DNA of 15,835 nt from an uncultured Candidatus Melainabacteria bacterium (lineage in GTDB: Bacteria; Cyanobacteriota; Vampirovibrionia; LMEP-6097): positions 1-15,835 of the forward strand of contig CALBDR010000158.1 in NCBI GenBank assembly GCA_937927525.1. Reading direction: 5' to 3'. The notes under the pieces are model-generated. The model was not told the origin of the DNA, searched no databases, and saw only the letters and a list, made by a program, of their open reading frames with translations. Each line of letters starts with the position of its first letter. Positions within the stretch are counted from its first letter, which is position 1. A program made the position numbers and the translations under genes. Shown in pieces: positions 6,195 through 13,690 of this stretch.

Positions 6195-7586
6195 TTAATC
6201 AAGTAAAGTTTTAGTTTGATATCTATGGCTTTGGATATAAGAAAGAATCTGATTTCTCACATCAACAGCAACACCAACTAAGATAATTAAACTGGTAGAA
6301 CCTAAACCACCTAAAGTATTTACTTGGAACCACTGTTCAGCATGAATAGGTAAAACTGCTATTAAACCAATTGCTCCAGCACCAATCAAAACTATTCTTG
6401 AGATAGTCTTCTCAAGGAAATCACACGTAGGCTTACCAGGCTTAACACCTTCTAATGAACTGCCAGATTTTTTTAAGTTATCTGCAATATCTCTAGGATT
6501 TAGAACAATAGATGAATAGAAGAAAGTAAAAGCTACAATTAATACTAAGTAAACTATCGAATGCTCTACTTTAGAATATTGGAAAATATACTCAATTCTT
6601 TCAGCTATCCAAGACCCAAATGCTCCAATTGAAGTTCCAGTTAAAACAGTGACGCCAGGAAATGCGGCAAAAGTCTCTCTTAATAGAATTGAAACTGATT
6701 TATCTTGCATACCAGCAAATGTTAATAATTGGACTGGCATGAATAAAAGCGCACTAGCAAAAATGATAGGTAAAACACCTGCTGGATTTATTTTTAAAGG
6801 TAGAGCATGGTCTTTAGTGACTACAGACTGCTTCCTAGCCCCAAAGATAGTTAAGTTTCGAGAACCTTCTTGGATGTAAATAATTAGGACAGTCAAAGCT
6901 AAGAATAAAGCAACCAAAGCTATCACACCCCACTGTGGGCTAGAACCCACTCTAAGAGCAGTAGCTGTATCCTTTATCATTACTGGAAGCTTAGAAGCAA
7001 TACCAACAAAAATTAACAAACTGGCTCCATTACCTACTCCTCTTTCTGTTATAACCTCACCTAACCACATAACAAACAATGAGGTAACGGTTAAAACTAA
7101 AATTGTTCTTGCATAGAATACAAATCCTGGATCCACTGCAATTTGAGCAACATCAAGGAATCTAGCTAAAGCGAGACTTTGGAAAAACGCGAGGAATATA
7201 GTTAAAAAGCGAGTAATTTTTTGAAATTGTTGCCTTCCGTCCTCTCCATGATTTCTTTGCAAATCTTTTAAATACGGCACAACTTCAACCAAAAGCTGCA
7301 TGATAATACTTGCTGTAATATATGGACCAATACCTAAAGCAAAAATAGATAGAGCACTTAAGGCACCACCAGCAAACATATCTACTAAACCAAGTAAACC
7401 CGATGAAAGAACAGTGCTTGATCTTAGTGCTTCTTGATCAACTCCATACAGAGGGATATGAACACCAAATCGATAAACTGCAATCATCACTGCAGTAAAC
7501 AAAATCTTCTGCATTAAACCAGAAGATTTTGTTATTTCTTGAAAACTAAGTACTTGATTATTTTCAGACTTCAATTGCTTTACCAC
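6195..7586 (-). CDS. secY: Preprotein translocase channel subunit SecY
   Basis: The membrane channel of the Sec translocon, partner of SecE, SecG and SecA. The 463 residues are slightly longer than the usual 430-440. Ten hydrophobic segments can be followed. Signatures include GIGPYITASIIMQLL (85-99, TM2), ERGVGNGASLLIFVGI (181-196), LPLKINPAGVLPIIFASAL (262-280) and NPRDIADNLKKSG (363-375) in the cytosolic loop. The start is uncertain. The GTG at 7586 gives a 23-nt overlap with rplO, but a TTG four codons later (7574) has AGGTGG 8 nt upstream and may be the true start, still within the overlap. It is the last gene of the ribosomal cluster, with only 2 nt between its stop and that of convergent ribD, so no room for a separate terminator. 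Confidence 0.96.
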   Translation of the reverse strand: MVKQLKSENNQVLSFQEITKSSGLMQKILFTAVMIAVYRFGVHIPLYGVDQEALRSSTVLSSGLLGLVDMFAGGALSALSIFALGIGPYITASIIMQLLVEVVPYLKDLQRNHGEDGRQQFQKITRFLTIFLAFFQSLALARFLDVAQIAVDPGFVFYARTILVLTVTSLFVMWLGEVITERGVGNGASLLIFVGIASKLPVMIKDTATALRVGSSPQWGVIALVALFLALTVLIIYIQEGSRNLTIFGARKQSVVTKDHALPLKINPAGVLPIIFASALLFMPVQLLTFAGMQDKSVSILLRETFAAFPGVTVLTGTSIGAFGSWIAERIEYIFQYSKVEHSIVYLVLIVAFTFFYSSIVLNPRDIADNLKKSGSSLEGVKPGKPTCDFLEKTISRIVLIGAGAIGLIAVLPIHAEQWFQVNTLGGLGSTSLIILVGVAVDVRNQILSYIQSHRYQTKTLLD

Positions 7587-8022
7587 CTGCTTTCTCTATA
7601 GTTTCTTTTGCAGATGCACTAAATTTGTTAGCTTTCACAGTAACAGCTTTAGTTAATTCACCTGCACCTAAAACCTTAAGTCCATATGGTTCAGCTTTTT
7701 TGATAATGCCGGCTTCCTCGAGAACAAGTAAGCTGATCTCAGTAATACCTTCATCCGCTAAAACTTGTAAATCACTTAGATTAATAACAGAGTACTCTTT
7801 TCTGTTAATTCTTGTGTTAACTTGTCTTTTTGGTAGACGTCTGTATAAAGGAGTTTGACCACCTTCTCTCCAAGGCTTTTTAGAGTATCCAGATCTACAC
7901 TTCTGCCCTCTCATTCCTCTTCCACTAGTCTTACCAGCTCCTGAAGCAATACCTCTACCTTTTCTTGCTCTTTTCTTTGTAGCACCTACAGCACTATCTA
8001 AATTTTTAAGATTTTCTGACAT
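7564..8022 (-). CDS. rplO: 50S ribosomal protein L15
   Basis: Large-subunit protein that joins late in assembly. The 152 residues match the family (about 145-150). The glycine/arginine-rich N-terminal tail is typical: KRARKGRGIASGAGKTSGRG at about 17-36, then GQKCRSGYSKKPWREGGQTPLYRRLPK. The ATG at 8022 has AGGAG with good spacing. The 3' end overlaps the secY start, the usual L15-SecY pairing, which ties synthesis of the ribosome to that of the translocon. Confidence 0.97.
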   Translation of the reverse strand: MSENLKNLDSAVGATKKRARKGRGIASGAGKTSGRGMRGQKCRSGYSKKPWREGGQTPLYRRLPKRQVNTRINRKEYSVINLSDLQVLADEGITEISLLVLEEAGIIKKAEPYGLKVLGAGELTKAVTVKANKFSASAKETIEKAGGKAIEV

Positions 8023-8043
8023 GTTTAAACTCCTAGACCGCTA

Positions 8044-8241
8044 TTAAACTAGCTCCTCTACTTGAACTAAATGATCAACCTTTTTAACCATTCCCATTAT
8101 AGTTGGAGAACCAAAGTGCTCGACAACTGCGTTAGTTCTTCTTAAACCTAAAGACTCTAAGACTTTAGCTTGTCTTTTTGAAGCTGCCGCATAACCTCTT
8201 ACTAATTTAATTGATAGTTTTTTCTTATTTTGTTCTGCCAT
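8044..8241 (-). CDS. rpmD: 50S ribosomal protein L30
   Basis: Small large-subunit protein with a ferredoxin-like fold. I take the ATG at 8241 (65 residues, MAEQNKKK...) rather than the upstream in-frame ATG at 8268 (74 residues). AAAGGA stands 7 nt before the inner ATG, the outer one would overlap rpsE by 8 nt, and the family is about 60 residues long. The core reads LSIKLVRGYAAASKRQAKVLESLGL, with the expected basic first strand and the KRQ/LGL turn. The gene sits in its classic place between rpsE and rplO. Its presence is notable because other proteins here look cyanobacterial and photosynthetic cyanobacteria, to my knowledge, lack L30. Confidence 0.92.
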   Translation of the reverse strand: MAEQNKKKLSIKLVRGYAAASKRQAKVLESLGLRRTNAVVEHFGSPTIMGMVKKVDHLVQVEELV

Positions 8242-8260
8242 GATTCTATCCTTTAACCTT

Positions 8261-8995
8261 TTATGCAAAAAGCATTTGTTTAACAGTTAAACCTCTTAAT
8301 TTTGCAACATCTTTGAAACTTCTAAGTGATTGAAGTGCTGCAACCGTCGCTCTTGCAACGTTTAATGGTGATTTTGAACCTTTAGATTTTGCTAAAATAT
8401 CACCTAATCCAGCAAGTTCTAAAACGATTCTAGCTGTACCACCTGCAATAATACCAGTACCTTCAGCAGCTGGTTTTAACATAATCTCAGATCCTGCTGA
8501 TTTAGAAACTACTCTATGTGAAATAGTACTTCCTACCATAGAAATATCAACCAAATTCTTTCTCGCGTCATAAACTGCTTTTCTAATAGCACTTAACACT
8601 TCAGAAGCTTTACCTACGCCTACTCCAACCTTACCTTTTTCATTACCGATAATAACCACTACTCTAAAAGATAATTTCTTACCACCCTTAACTACTTTAG
8701 TAACTCTTCTAACTTGTACAACTTTCTCTACGTATTCAGCTTCTTGAGTTTCAGATCTCTTCTGTCTTCTCTGTCCACCATCTTTTTTCTTTTTCTTTTT
8801 ATTGAAAGCTTTTGCGTCAGATTTGTCTGAAGCAGGAGCAGCTTCTTGAGATTCAGCTTTAGCAACTGTATCATCTTTTTTAGCTTCAACTTTAATTTCT
8901 TCTTTTTCCTCAGCCTTATCTTCCACAGCTTTCTCAGTTTCTTTCACTTCAGTATTTTCGACTTTATTTTCTTCTTTTTTTGCTTCTTCTGACAT
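8261..8995 (-). CDS. rpsE: 30S ribosomal protein S5 with long charged N-terminal extension
   Basis: Small-subunit protein at the mRNA entry site, important for decoding fidelity. The S5 core starts at about Y88 (YVEKVVQVRRVTKVVKGG). It includes GNEKGKVGVGVGKASEV (117-133), PAAEGTGIIAGG (175-186) and SPLNVARATVAAL (209-221). Residues 1-87 are an extension not found in ordinary S5 proteins (about 165-170 residues in all). It is acidic and Lys/Glu/Ala-rich at first and ends in a lysine run (66-71) and an Arg/Lys cluster (76-80). The ATG at 8995 has a clear AGGAG 6 nt upstream and lies 11 nt after rplR, so the extension is really translated and not a start-site error. Confidence 0.96.
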   Translation of the reverse strand: MSEEAKKEENKVENTEVKETEKAVEDKAEEKEEIKVEAKKDDTVAKAESQEAAPASDKSDAKAFNKKKKKKDGGQRRQKRSETQEAEYVEKVVQVRRVTKVVKGGKKLSFRVVVIIGNEKGKVGVGVGKASEVLSAIRKAVYDARKNLVDISMVGSTISHRVVSKSAGSEIMLKPAAEGTGIIAGGTARIVLELAGLGDILAKSKGSKSPLNVARATVAALQSLRSFKDVAKLRGLTVKQMLFA

Positions 8996-9006
8996 AAAAA
9001 CTCCTA

Positions 9007-9393
9007 TTAAAACTCTAGTCCAGCTTCTCTTGCCGCATCAGCTAACGCTTTCACACGACCATGATAAAGGTTACCACCCTTATCAAAAACTACAGTTTTT
9101 ACTCCTTTCTCTTGAGCTAACTCAGCAATTTTCTTACCAACTGCTTCAGCAGCACTCACAGTAGCACCTGTAGCAAGATCTTTTTTAAGATCACTTGCAT
9201 AAGATGCAGTGCCACATAAAGTGATTGAACCTTTGTTTTCAGTAGCAGGATCAGCATCAACAATTACTTGTGCTGAAATATGCTTATTGGATCTATAAAC
9301 AGATAATCTTGGTCTTTCTTGAGTACCATGAATTTTTTTCCTGGCTCTAATCTGTCTTTTCTGTCTTCTTACTTTTCTTGAACTTAACGCCAT
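9007..9393 (-). CDS. rplR: 50S ribosomal protein L18
   Basis: 5S rRNA-binding protein of the central protuberance. The 128 residues are near the usual 115-120. It has a basic N-terminal tail (RKVRRQKRQIRARKKIHGT), then the core RPRLSVYRSNKHISAQVI, and a typical C-terminus with FDKGGNLYHGRVKALADAAREAGLEF. The ATG at 9393 has GAGGT 7 nt upstream. It is 16 nt after rplF. Confidence 0.97.
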   Translation of the reverse strand: MALSSRKVRRQKRQIRARKKIHGTQERPRLSVYRSNKHISAQVIVDADPATENKGSITLCGTASYASDLKKDLATGATVSAAEAVGKKIAELAQEKGVKTVVFDKGGNLYHGRVKALADAAREAGLEF

Positions 9394-9409
9394 TTATACT
9401 ACCTCAAAC

Positions 9410-9964
9410 TTACTTACCACCAGACTTACCAGCTTTCTTACGAACATGCTCGCCCTTGTATCTGATACCTTTTCCTTTATAAACTTCAACAGGTCTTAAT
9501 GATCTGATGGTTGCCGCAATCTGACCAACCAACTCTTTATCAGCTCCGGCAACTTTAATACCAAGACCAGTTTTCTCAACTTCAAAACTAATTCCAGCAG
9601 GTGGCTCTAGAAGCTCTGGGTGAGATTTACCTAATTGAAAGTTAATGTTAGCTCCTTGTAAAGCTGCTCTGTAACCAACCCCCTGGATTTCAAGCTCTTT
9701 AAAGAAACCAACTGTTACACCAACAATCATGTTGTTAACAAGTGTTCTAGATAAACCATAAAATGCAGCAGACTGTTTAGTTTGCTTAGCTACAGTTAAC
9801 TTTAAAGTCTTATCTTCTTGAGCAATAGCTATCTCAGGACGAATTAACTTCTCTAATTCTCCTTTAGGACCTTTGACCTTAACAAGGGTACCCAGCTCAG
9901 ACTCTTCCAATGTCACTTGGACATTTTCTGGGATTATTATTTCTTTTTTACCGATTCTTGACAT
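9410..9964 (-). CDS. rplF: 50S ribosomal protein L6
   Basis: Large-subunit protein near the factor-binding site, with two similar domains. The 184 residues match the family. It opens with MSRIGKKEIIIPENV and has the conserved GVTVGFFKELEIQGVGYRA at the domain boundary. It ends with the RNA-binding motif YKGKGIRYKGEHVRKKAGKS. The ATG at 9964 follows a modest ribosome binding site (AAGGGA, about 10 nt away) and lies 19 nt after rpsH. Confidence 0.97.
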   Translation of the reverse strand: MSRIGKKEIIIPENVQVTLEESELGTLVKVKGPKGELEKLIRPEIAIAQEDKTLKLTVAKQTKQSAAFYGLSRTLVNNMIVGVTVGFFKELEIQGVGYRAALQGANINFQLGKSHPELLEPPAGISFEVEKTGLGIKVAGADKELVGQIAATIRSLRPVEVYKGKGIRYKGEHVRKKAGKSGGK

Positions 9965-9983
9965 TTTTTCTTATCCCTTTAAA

Positions 9984-10430
9984 TTACCAAACTGTGCAAA
10001 GAAGCTCTCCACCACATTTATCAGCTCTAGCTTTCCTATCAGTGATCAAGCCTTTATTGGTAGAAAGAACACATATACCTAAACCGTTAAGCACTCTAGG
10101 TACATATTTAGATTTTATATACTTCCTTAGACCAGGTTTGGAAACCCTTTTTAAACCTTTTATTGCAGATGTACCGTTAACATACTTTAACTCAATGATA
10201 ATTGATTTAGTCGCAGGATTATCATCATTAACAACCTCATAAGACTTGATATAACCTTCTTTCTGAAGTAAATCAACCAAACTAGCTTTCAACTTACTGA
10301 AAGGTACTAAAACTTTAGCTTTCTTAATAGTAATAGCATTACGAATTCTAGTTAAGCAATCAGAAATCGGGTCATTGCTTACTTTATTCGATTTAATATT
10401 TAATTCTTTTGTTGCTGACATCTTATTCAT
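9984..10430 (-). CDS. rpsH: 30S ribosomal protein S8
   Basis: Primary 16S rRNA-binding protein of the platform and, in many bacteria, translational regulator of the spc operon. The 148 residues include about 15 extra N-terminal residues compared with the usual 130. The core begins at NDPISDCLTRIRNA. The C-terminus has the expected LSTNKGLITDRKARADKCGGELLCTVW pattern. Two starts are close together: ATG at 10430 (AGGAG only 4 nt away) and ATG at 10421 (13 nt away). I chose the first, but the second is possible. I see no obvious copy of the S8 mRNA target hairpin, though one may be hidden near rplE. Confidence 0.96.
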   Translation of the reverse strand: MNKMSATKELNIKSNKVSNDPISDCLTRIRNAITIKKAKVLVPFSKLKASLVDLLQKEGYIKSYEVVNDDNPATKSIIIELKYVNGTSAIKGLKRVSKPGLRKYIKSKYVPRVLNGLGICVLSTNKGLITDRKARADKCGGELLCTVW

Positions 10431-10440
10431 TAAACTCCTA

Positions 10441-10746
10441 TTACCAACTAGCCTTCGTTAAACCAGGTATTAAACCTTTATGCGCCATTTCTCTTAGAGA
10501 ATTACGACATAAACCTAAATCTCTATGGTAACCACGAGGGCGACCAGTTAACCAACATCTGTTTCTATGTCTTACTCTTGAAGAGTTAAGAGGTAAATTT
10601 TCAAGTTTTTCCTGAATTAAGACTCTTTCTTCGAAATCAAGTTCAGGATTATCTAATTGCTTTTTAAATTCAGCACGCTTCTTAGCGTACTTCTCAATTA
10701 ACCTTTCTTTCTTTTTAGTTTTTTGAATACAAGATTTTTTTGCCAT
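10441..10746 (-). CDS. rpsN: 30S ribosomal protein S14, long zinc-free type
   Basis: Small-subunit head protein. The 101 residues and the absence of paired CxxC motifs place it in the long, zinc-independent class instead of the 61-residue zinc ribbon. Conserved stretches are SRVRHRNRCWLTGRPRGYHRDLGLCRNSLREMA (about 56-88) and the C-terminus PGLTKASW, which resembles cyanobacterial and plastid S14. AGGAT lies 8 nt ahead of the ATG at 10746. It occupies the standard position between rplE and rpsH. Confidence 0.96.
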   Translation of the reverse strand: MAKKSCIQKTKKKERLIEKYAKKRAEFKKQLDNPELDFEERVLIQEKLENLPLNSSRVRHRNRCWLTGRPRGYHRDLGLCRNSLREMAHKGLIPGLTKASW

Positions 10747-10752
10747 GATTAA

Positions 10753-11313
10753 TTATCCTTTTGCTCCTGGTAATTTCTTAAACGGCATACCAAGCTTTTC
10801 TAAAAGTACTAAAGCATCTTTATCATTAGTAGCAGTAGTACAAATAGTAATATCCATACCTCTTATAGCATCAACCTGATCATACTTGATTTCAGGGAAA
10901 ATGATTTGCTCTTTAATACCTAGTGTATAGTTTCCTCTACCATCAAAAGCTTTTCTTGAGATACCTTGGAAATCTCTAATACGTGGCATAGCAATGTTAA
11001 CAAGCTTACTGAAGAAGTTGTACATTTTCTCTTGTCTAAGAGTTACTTTAATACCAATAGGTGCAGTTTCTCTTAATTTAAAACCAGCAATTGATTTTTT
11101 TGCTCTAGTAATAACTGGCTTTTGACCAGATATGTTAGCCAATTCTTCAATAGCCCTTTCAAGAGTTTTCGAATTACCTGCAGACTCACCTAGACCGAAG
11201 TTAATAACAATTTTATCTAACTTCGGAATCTGGTGCACATTTGCACAGCCAAGCTCATCTTTAAGATTAGTCTTGACTTCACTATTATACTTTTCTTTCA
11301 AACTAGTCGCCAT
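10753..11313 (-). CDS. rplE: 50S ribosomal protein L5
   Basis: 5S rRNA-binding protein forming an inter-subunit bridge to the small-subunit head. The 186 residues match the family (about 180). It has IPKLDKIVINFGLGES (29-44), the P-site loop region KKSIAGFKLRETAPIGIKVTLR, and the signature MPRIRDFQGIS. The ATG (11313-11311) overlaps the rplX stop by one base (TAATG). A GGGGAG 11 nt upstream sits inside the end of rplX. Confidence 0.97.
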   Translation of the reverse strand: MATSLKEKYNSEVKTNLKDELGCANVHQIPKLDKIVINFGLGESAGNSKTLERAIEELANISGQKPVITRAKKSIAGFKLRETAPIGIKVTLRQEKMYNFFSKLVNIAMPRIRDFQGISRKAFDGRGNYTLGIKEQIIFPEIKYDQVDAIRGMDITICTTATNDKDALVLLEKLGMPFKKLPGAKG

Positions 11314-11753
11314 TAGTCTAACTGCTCCCCACTTGCTTTGGAAATTCTAACTTTCTTTCCATCTTCAAGAACTTTTTTACCTACGCGAGATGCTTTCTTA
11401 GTAGTTTCATCCCAAATCATTACATTAGATGCATAAATAGGTGATTCTACTTTAGAGATCTCACTTTCTTGTCCAGGTGCATAAGCTTTTTTATGCTTAG
11501 TTTTAATATTTACACCTTCTACTAAAATTTTTCCGTTTTGGTAAACTTCAAGAACCTTAGAGATTTTACCTTTATCTGCACCAGCGATAACTACAATTTC
11601 ATCACCACACTTAACGTGAGACTTAACTCTAGGGTTAGAAGCACCAACTTTATTTAGAGCTCTCGATAAAAGTAACTTGGATCCTTTCTTAACAAAAGGC
11701 TTAACAGCTGCTTTAGTGTATCTTTTTACTGGTTTGTTTTTCGTGTTCGGCAT
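11313..11753 (-). CDS. rplX: 50S ribosomal protein L24 with basic N-terminal extension
   Basis: Assembly-initiator protein for the large subunit, placed near the polypeptide exit tunnel. The KOW core is clear: VKCGDEIVVIAGADKGKISKVLEV from about residue 47, then EGVNIKTKHKK and a typical ESPIYASNVMIWDE. The total is 146 residues, against about 105-115 in most bacteria. The surplus is an N-terminal basic segment of about 42 residues (KNKPVKRYTKAAVKPFVKKG, then LLLSRALNKVG). The start is well fixed by AGGAGGT 6 nt before the ATG, which overlaps the rplN stop by one base. The extension is therefore translated. Confidence 0.96.
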   Translation of the reverse strand: MPNTKNKPVKRYTKAAVKPFVKKGSKLLLSRALNKVGASNPRVKSHVKCGDEIVVIAGADKGKISKVLEVYQNGKILVEGVNIKTKHKKAYAPGQESEISKVESPIYASNVMIWDETTKKASRVGKKVLEDGKKVRISKASGEQLD

Positions 11754-12118
11754 TATACTACCTCCTGTGCAAGAGAAACGATTTTCATGAAACCATGCTC
11801 TCTTAATTCTCTAGCAATGGGACCAAAGACACGAGAACCTATAGGGTTTCCGGCTTTATCAATTAAAACGCAAGCATTCTCATCAAATTCAATCCAACTA
11901 CCATCTTTTCTTCTCTTACGCTTCTTCATACGTGCAACGACACCACGAACAATCGCAGATTTTTTTACTGACATGTTAGGAAGTGCATCCTTAACAGTAG
12001 CAACAAAAGTATCTCCAAGCTCTGCAAACTTTGCATTCGCTTTTAAAACTCTTATTATTCTGACTCTTTTAGCGCCAGTGTTATCAGCAACATTTAACTC
12101 ACTTTCTTGTTGTAACAT
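11753..12118 (-). CDS. rplN: 50S ribosomal protein L14
   Basis: Large-subunit protein at the subunit interface and the docking site of the silencing factor RsfS. The 121 residues match the usual 122. Signatures are LNVADNTGAKRVRIIRVL near the N-terminus and the conserved C-terminal REHGFMKIVSLAQEVV. The ATG at 12118 follows AAGGGATAAAGC. The rplN stop shares a base with the rplX start. Confidence 0.97.
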   Translation of the reverse strand: MLQQESELNVADNTGAKRVRIIRVLKANAKFAELGDTFVATVKDALPNMSVKKSAIVRGVVARMKKRKRRKDGSWIEFDENACVLIDKAGNPIGSRVFGPIARELREHGFMKIVSLAQEVV

Positions 12119-12128
12119 GCTTTATCCC

Positions 12129-12374
12129 TTAAATAGCTTTCTCCAATACGTTTAATAGAACCCATCTCTTAGACTTAGAAATGGGACGTGATTCTTCAAT
12201 AAGAACCTTGTCACCCTCAGCCGCTAGATTTTCTGGATCATGTGCAGCAAAAGTTTTAGATCTATTGATAATTTTGTGGTAACGCTTATGTTTTACTTTA
12301 GTAGTTACTAAAACTTGAATAGTTTTATCAACTTTAGCGCTCTTTACTATTCCGACTAAACTTCTCTTAGGCAT
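12129..12374 (-). CDS. rpsQ: 30S ribosomal protein S17
   Basis: Primary 16S rRNA-binding OB-fold protein. The 81 residues fit the family. Motifs are KRSLVGIVKSAKVDKTIQV (3-21), the KRYHKIINRSKTFAAHDPEN loop, and the near-invariant RPISKSKRW (63-71). The ATG at 12374 overlaps the end of rpmC by 8 nt. The purine-rich AAGGAAGAG inside rpmC serves as its ribosome binding site. Confidence 0.96.
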   Translation of the reverse strand: MPKRSLVGIVKSAKVDKTIQVLVTTKVKHKRYHKIINRSKTFAAHDPENLAAEGDKVLIEESRPISKSKRWVLLNVLEKAI

Positions 12375-12573
12375 TCTCTAGCTCTTCCTTTTCCTTGATT
12401 ATCGTGTAAATTCTAGCTATGGACTTCTTAATCTCCCTAATAGAAGACAGATTCTCAAGTTTTCTTGAGTGAAGGGCCATTTTAGCCTCGAATAGATCAT
12501 TATAAAGGGTTTCTAACTCAGATTTCAAATCTTCTACTGATTTATCTCTAAGATCTTTAGCTTTCAATAACAT
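12367..12573 (-). CDS. rpmC: 50S ribosomal protein L29
   Basis: Small two-helix protein at the exit tunnel, next to the signal recognition particle and trigger factor docking site. The 68 residues are typical. It has KAKDLRDKSVEDLKSELETL followed by the conserved LFEAKMALHSRKLEN. The ATG directly follows the rplP TAG (TAGATG), with a strong AAGGAGGG 7 nt upstream. Confidence 0.95.
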   Translation of the reverse strand: MLLKAKDLRDKSVEDLKSELETLYNDLFEAKMALHSRKLENLSSIREIKKSIARIYTIIKEKEELENA

Positions 12574-12987
12574 CTATAAGCCCTCCTTAGTAATGACTTT
12601 ACATTTACATGGAAACTTAGCAGCAGCTAATTCAAGTGCTCTTTTAGCTAAAGCTAAATCAACACCGGCGATTTCAAAAATCACTCTTCCTGGCTTAACC
12701 ACAGCTACCCAAAACTCTGGATTACCTTTACCAGCACCCATTCTAGTTTCAGCTGGTCTCATCGTGATCGGCTTATCAGGGAAAATTCTGATCCAAATTC
12801 TACCACCCCTCTTGATGTGACGAGTCATGGCTCTTCTGGCTGCTTCGATCTGCCTAGAAGTTATCCATTTAGGTTCTAGAGCTTGAAGACCGATATCACC
12901 GAAATGAATCGCAGCACCACGGGTTTCTTTACCCTTCATACGTCCACGCATTTGTTTTCTAAATTTAGTTCTCTTAGGCTGCAGCAT
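12574..12987 (-). CDS. rplP: 50S ribosomal protein L16
   Basis: Large-subunit protein near the A-site tRNA elbow. The 137 residues match the family. It has LQPKRTKFRKQMRGRMKG at the N-terminus, RHIKRGGRIWIRIFPDKP (56-73), and the loop ETRMGAGKGNPEFWVAVVKPG (80-100) that reaches towards the tRNA. The start overlaps rpsC by 14 nt, with GGAGGAG inside rpsC about 9 nt before the ATG. Confidence 0.97.
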   Translation of the reverse strand: MLQPKRTKFRKQMRGRMKGKETRGAAIHFGDIGLQALEPKWITSRQIEAARRAMTRHIKRGGRIWIRIFPDKPITMRPAETRMGAGKGNPEFWVAVVKPGRVIFEIAGVDLALAKRALELAAAKFPCKCKVITKEGL

Positions 12988-13690
12988 TAGCTGTTACTCC
13001 TCCCATATTTCCAGCAGCAGCTTTAATATTTAATTTAGCTTTCTCTCCTGGCTTAAGAATTCCATGGTTTACCCAAACTTTAATACCAATGTTTCCATAA
13101 GTAGTTAATGCTTCAGCAAAACCATAATCGATGTTAGCTCTGAAAGTATGGCAAGGAACACTACCTTCCTGAGATCTCTCAGTTCTAGCAATTTCGATAC
13201 CTGCTAATCTTCCAGAAACTTCAATCTTGATTCCAGTTGCTCCCGCTCTCATAGCTCTCTGAATAGATTGTTTCATAGCTCTTCTAAAAGCGATTCTTCT
13301 TTCTAACTGTTGGGCAATACTCTCAGCAATTAATTGAGCATCTACATCAATTTTATTAACTTCGAAAACATTCACTTGTAAAGTCAAATCTGGTCTATTA
13401 ATAAGAGCTGTAAGCTCAGATCTTAGATTATCTAGACCTTCATTAGATTTACCGAATACTAAACCAGGTCTTGCCGTCATTAAGTTAACCTGAACCTGAC
13501 CAGGCTTTCTTTGAATGATAATTTTACTGATTCCAGCATTTTTTAGCTTCTTTTTAATATACTTTCTAAGTAAAGTATCTTCTTGAAGTACATAGGCAAA
13601 TTGACCAGCTCTAAATTCTACATATGTTATAGAATCTGAAGATTCAACTATACCAAGTCTATTTGCGCGTGGTGGTACCTTCTGTCCCAT
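12974..13690 (-). CDS. rpsC: 30S ribosomal protein S3 with altered KH loop
   Basis: Small-subunit head protein lining the mRNA entry tunnel, where it contributes to helicase activity. The 238 residues fit cyanobacterial-type S3 (about 240). Conserved parts include LQEDTLLRKYIKKKLKNAGIS (35-55) and RRIAFRRAMKQSIQRAMRAGA (131-151), which carries the Arg/Arg/Lys helicase residues. The usual IGKKGEEI of the KH domain reads FGKSNEGL (79-86), so the second glycine of GXXG is Asn83. The N-terminus is MGQKVPPRANRLG, where HPxGxRLG is usual. GRLGGAEIAR appears as GRLAGIEIAR (160-169). It overlaps rplV and rplP. Despite these changes the gene is full length and in frame. Confidence 0.96.
   Translation of the reverse strand: MGQKVPPRANRLGIVESSDSITYVEFRAGQFAYVLQEDTLLRKYIKKKLKNAGISKIIIQRKPGQVQVNLMTARPGLVFGKSNEGLDNLRSELTALINRPDLTLQVNVFEVNKIDVDAQLIAESIAQQLERRIAFRRAMKQSIQRAMRAGATGIKIEVSGRLAGIEIARTERSQEGSVPCHTFRANIDYGFAEALTTYGNIGIKVWVNHGILKPGEKAKLNIKAAAGNMGGVTANAAA

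Noticed and set aside
8242..8268. Longer rpmD start giving 74 residues
   Set aside because: It would overlap rpsE, lacks a ribosome binding site, and exceeds the family length. The inner ATG has AAAGGA at the right distance.
9873..10242. Two overlapping plus-strand open frames antisense to rplF and rpsH
   Set aside because: They lie wholly on the opposite strand of conserved ribosomal genes, have no ribosome binding site, and show no recognisable domain.
11787..12155. 122-codon plus-strand open frame antisense to rplN
   Set aside because: A shadow of L14. Its composition follows the reverse complement of conserved codons, with no start signal.
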